From Telmatactis stephensoni (lineage: Eukaryota; Cnidaria; Anthozoa; Actiniaria; Isophelliidae), in the NCBI GenBank assembly GCA_029948255.1, contig JALIZF010001701.1:1-64000 (forward strand): a stretch of DNA of 64,000 nucleotides. Direction: 5' to 3'. The notes beneath the pieces were generated by a model, which made no database searches, was not told the DNA's origin, and saw only the letters and a list, made by a program, of their open reading frames with translations. Numbering within the stretch: the first letter of the stretch is position 1; each line of letters starts with the position of its first letter. This document shows positions 62,331 to 64,000 of the stretch, piece by piece. The translations under genes and the position numbers were made by a program.

Positions 62331-63133
62331 AGGGCCCAACTGAAAAGGGGGGCACTAGTCCCCCAGGTCCCCCTTGGATCCACCACTGTAAGACAAGATA
62401 TCTTGGCAAAATCACTGGATGTGTCGGTCATTTTTGAACTTCACAATTCAGTGTAATCAAAGTTAATAGAGCGAAATGGTTAGGAAACCCATTATGTTCT
62501 AACTTATTGTTTCACTTTTTTCAACCGTGACGTGCACAAAACAAAAGCATTCCTACATATATCAGACAATCAGCCAATGAAAACGTTTGGGTCAGGTCAG
62601 TCATAGCATAATAAATTGAAGGTAAAACAAAAGATAATGTGCATTGTGCACGGTCAAGGTCCAATTACATACTCAACATCCATGTTATTTGCTTCTTTAT
62701 CAGTCCTTGTGATGTTTGCCGAGTTTCCAAACCATTCCGCTCAATTAACTTTGATGTTATGTAAACGTAAAACCTAAAGTAAACTCAATTCCTAAGTCAA
62801 TTCTTATTATAAAGATTACATAACTACATTTATCCAACGCAAGTCTACTAGAAAACATTCATTCATTCTTTGATACTCTATATAAAGTATAAATAGTTTG
62901 ACTCCAGCCGATAGATTTACAGTCATTTTAGGAGCTCCATGAAGGGAGGCTATAAAAACGTATAAATAGAAACGTTGTGTATTTATCACCTGTTGTATTT
63001 CTTCTGTATTTTCGGGTTCGAAGTAAAACTGTGGATTGCACGTGTACGTTTCAGCCCAGTTTGTAAACTGGTAGCCGGTTTTTCCTTTCTGTAGAACGCT
63101 TAAAACTTGATCTGCCACCGTTTCTTCGCTCAT
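49217..63133 (-). CDS. GULO: L-gulonolactone oxidase-like FAD enzyme (complete, 452 aa)
   Basis: Thirteen exons on the minus strand: 63133-62990, 61795-61670, 61075-60981, 60516-60426, 59931-59746, 56632-56525, 56326-56253, 55370-55277, 54066-54011, 51363-51290, 50760-50673, 49965-49875, 49348-49217; all phases fit and it ends in TAA. The family oxidises L-gulono-1,4-lactone to L-ascorbate with oxygen, the last step of animal vitamin C synthesis, on the ER membrane. Seen: RVCGAGHSPSD with the flavin-linking His at 67, VISTCVHGSG (FAD-binding), HFKFFWYPHT, a hydrophobic segment at about 259-292 (FWDWFFGFYLLEFLY, SFFPSLVPFI), VEVRFVKSDDIYLSP, and GGVPHWAKAHN (HWAK, 406-409). The length is close to the usual 440 aa. 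A related aldonolactone or sugar-lactone oxidase cannot be excluded. The intron after 50673 starts GC rather than GT. Intron 5 is full of minisatellite. Confidence 0.93.
50090..50330. mobile_element. Inverted-repeat element in an oxidase intron
   Basis: TATGTCTCTGTTCTGTGATA with TAAACAC and GAAGATGTAGAGCA is mirrored by TGCTCTACATCTTC, GTGTTTA and TATCACAGAACAGAGACAT. A shorter direct copy (ATATCAGAGGACAGAGACAT) lies just to the left. Confidence 0.75.
50345..50640. repeat. AATAAGCGCCTCCCC repeats
   Basis: At least seven copies of GAATAAGCGCCTCCCC-like units, with one inverse (GGGGCGCTTATTCGAGTAAA) at the right end. Weak relatives lie near 54560-54630. Intronic. Confidence 0.8.
51590..51850. 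mobile_element. MITE-like repeat with TTTTAATGGCTTTTT units
   Basis: AAAAATGACCACTTCAC near 51627 and its inverse GAAGTGGTCATTTTTA near 51829 bound a stretch with several copies of TTTAATGGCTTTTT; further units continue to about 52020. Intronic in the oxidase gene. Confidence 0.6.
52330..53235. mobile_element. Composite palindrome enclosing two copies of a ~225-bp MITE
   Basis: An outer inverted repeat (about 52335-52475 against 53085-53225; GGATTTCTTTTGTATCTTTG and inverse) encloses two direct copies (about 52503-52727 and 52850-53073) of a smaller palindromic element whose ends are GAATTCAACCCTCATTCGTC and inverse. It occupies the oxidase intron between exons 54066-54011 and 51363-51290. 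Confidence 0.85.
53523..53830. repeat. TATTTTTTAGGGGT-rich repeat
   Basis: Six or more copies of (T)ATTTTTTAGGGGT within 250 bp, bounded by CTAGGGATGATC and its inverse GATCATCCCTAG; a G16 run sits at the left edge. CCCCTAAAAGGTAC pieces recur at 51540 and 53500. Confidence 0.75.
55756..55852. repeat. Tandem duplication of a ~51-bp unit
   Basis: AATAAAATATTCAATGATAA continuing TGAGATTAGGAACCTCGC occurs twice back to back with a single G/A change. Confidence 0.85.
56042..56135. repeat. (GACA)n microsatellite
   Basis: GACAGACA repeats with a few CAGTTCACA interruptions; intronic in the oxidase gene. Confidence 0.9.
56860..59480. repeat. 22-bp minisatellite, ~2.6 kb
   Basis: Units of the type GGTAGGGTGTCAGTAGGTTG plus TT repeat throughout, degenerate at both ends and regular in the middle. 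Blocks such as TCAATAGGTTTGTGTTACAT and GGTAGCCGTGATAG recur at intervals of hundreds of bases, showing segmental higher-order duplication. It occupies most of the oxidase intron between exons 59931-59746 and 56632-56525. Confidence 0.95.
60026..60291. mobile_element. Inverted-repeat element in an oxidase intron
   Basis: CCTTGGAAACCCAGAAGTAA at the left pairs imperfectly with TTACTCCTGGGTTCCCGAGG at the right; TGTCTGTTAGAACTTGTTCC has its inverse near 60202. About 265 bp in total. Confidence 0.75.
61289..61366. repeat. (TGAC)n microsatellite
   Basis: About 19 copies of TGAC/ACTG, intronic in the oxidase gene. The Ser-Val-Ser-Gln repeat ORF on the minus strand is an artefact. Confidence 0.95.
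62163..62270. mobile_element. Hairpin MITE sharing the loop of 36702-36832
   Basis: AGGAGCTGTTTATATGGAGG and its near inverse form the stem; the loop is again CTCTTTTGTTTTCTTTTCCC. The inner stem (AAGCCAGC and inverse) is not the one at 36702. First intron of the oxidase gene. Confidence 0.8.
62279..62327. repeat. (GA)n microsatellite
   Basis: About 24 uninterrupted AG dinucleotides. Confidence 0.98.
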
Positions 63134-63817
63134 TTTATGGCACTCTGTTATCCTTCAGCGAATTTTCGGTTCATAAGAAACCAAAATGCCAAAAAGCCTG
63201 GAGCTCTTTACTGTAGTGACTAGTCTCTCGTCGCGTTTGGCGTGACGACACCGTAGCGGCTGCCAAGACTAAATGGTACACAGGAAGACCAAGCGATGTC
63301 ATAGATGCTTTGATCACGACACTGGCTAGGATTCATTTGGTGTTTTGAATCAAATACAGCTGTCTGAGAATAATAATACAAAATGAACATGATAATGTAA
63401 AACCTTTAAATAAGAATTAAGATATATAAAGTTTAGGTTGAACAACTTGTTGAAGACAAAGATTGGGCCTCCTGTGTGTTACCGTGAGGGAAGGACTTTT
63501 TGAAAGAGAGAAAGAAAGAGAGAAAGAAAGAAAGAAAAGCAACCTGTCTTACAAATGAAAGTCATGAATAAACATGGGTAAATCGTAGTAAATATAAATA
63601 CAGGGGAAATTTTATTGGATGAATTATTGACAATCTGTGCTTCCGAGTCGGCGGCGTGGGCGAAATGCGGAATTTTGATGACACATCGAAATTTTTACTC
63701 GATTTTTTTTGATAAATTTAATTTTGTAGATTCAGTTTTCAACTCAACATAAATAGAAAGAAAAACTGAAAATCCCTAAAATTCTGACAAATGCAAAGCT
63801 GTAGCGAGCGTACGTAC
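63134..63817. other. Upstream region of the oxidase gene
   Basis: Holds the presumed oxidase promoter (none recognisable by eye) and an AAAG/GAGA tract at 63500-63538. No gene seen. Confidence 0.4.
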
Positions 63818-63945
63818 CTTCTACGGAACGATTCGGAAAGACGTCGGTAATAGCTCGCTTCTCCTTCGCCTTTTATACCCTCACTTCGGGAAGTCTCGGA
63901 GAAAGTAAAAATATTGACTTCAAGGTTGTGATCATTGTGCTTCAT
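63818..63945 (-). CDS. Possible exon of an unidentified gene
   Basis: An ATG-started frame (MKHNDHNLEVNIFTFSETSR and about 22 more codons) ends at a good donor, AAG/gtacgt, and the frame stays open upstream of the ATG to the window edge. There is no recognisable domain and the next exon was not found. It could be a chance ORF. Confidence 0.22.
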
Positions 63946-64000
63946 GATTATCCAACATTTGGAATGATTTCTTCGCCTTTTGCCTTCCTTAGATGAGATT

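Overview
The window looks like AT-rich nuclear DNA of an invertebrate animal, most likely an anthozoan cnidarian (coral or anemone relative). This rests on spliced genes with long introns, PLAT/LH2, START and vitamin-C-oxidase families, very dense MITEs, and a THAP/DDE plus SWIM/YqaJ DNA transposon. Species assignment is inference. All three host genes lie on the minus strand. I rebuilt their exons by hand from splice sites, reading phase and domain homology.

Left third (4.0-18.3 kb): a 17-exon gene predicted to encode an unrecognised N-terminal region, two PLAT domains, a 238-residue Glu/Lys/Arg single-helix segment, a third PLAT domain and, if the last junction is real, a START lipid-transfer domain. 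Its final START exon is not in the window. Its introns carry a 2.1-kb satellite of 46-bp units, a 0.4-kb duplication with a piece of exon, MITEs and SINE-like fragments. The left edge (1-1.99 kb) is a 9-bp minisatellite, followed by a Harbinger-type transposase fossil.

Middle (24.7-42.3 kb): a complete six-exon START-only gene (278 aa), a paralogue of the START part of the first gene; its 37-, 103- and 147-nt exons have the same lengths in both. Its last intron holds a complete-looking 5.5-kb DNA transposon with long inverted repeats, a perfect 7-bp target duplication, a 499-aa THAP-DDE transposase (+ strand) and a three-exon 587-aa SAP-like/SWIM/YqaJ nuclease gene (- strand). A 287-bp non-autonomous relative, also with a 7-bp duplication, lies 2.1 kb away. 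A smaller MITE is nested in the right inverted repeat.

Right third (49.2-63.1 kb): a complete 13-exon L-gulonolactone-oxidase-like gene (452 aa) with the flavin-linking His and the HWAK motif. One intron is GC-AG, and another holds about 2.6 kb of 22-bp minisatellite.

The rest (18.3-24.7 kb, 42.3-49.2 kb and the introns) is mostly hairpin-type MITEs, simple repeats and unrecognised AT-rich sequence. The strongest novelty candidates are the PLAT/helix/PLAT/START gene, whose module borders are all phase 1, and the two-gene transposon with 7-bp duplications.
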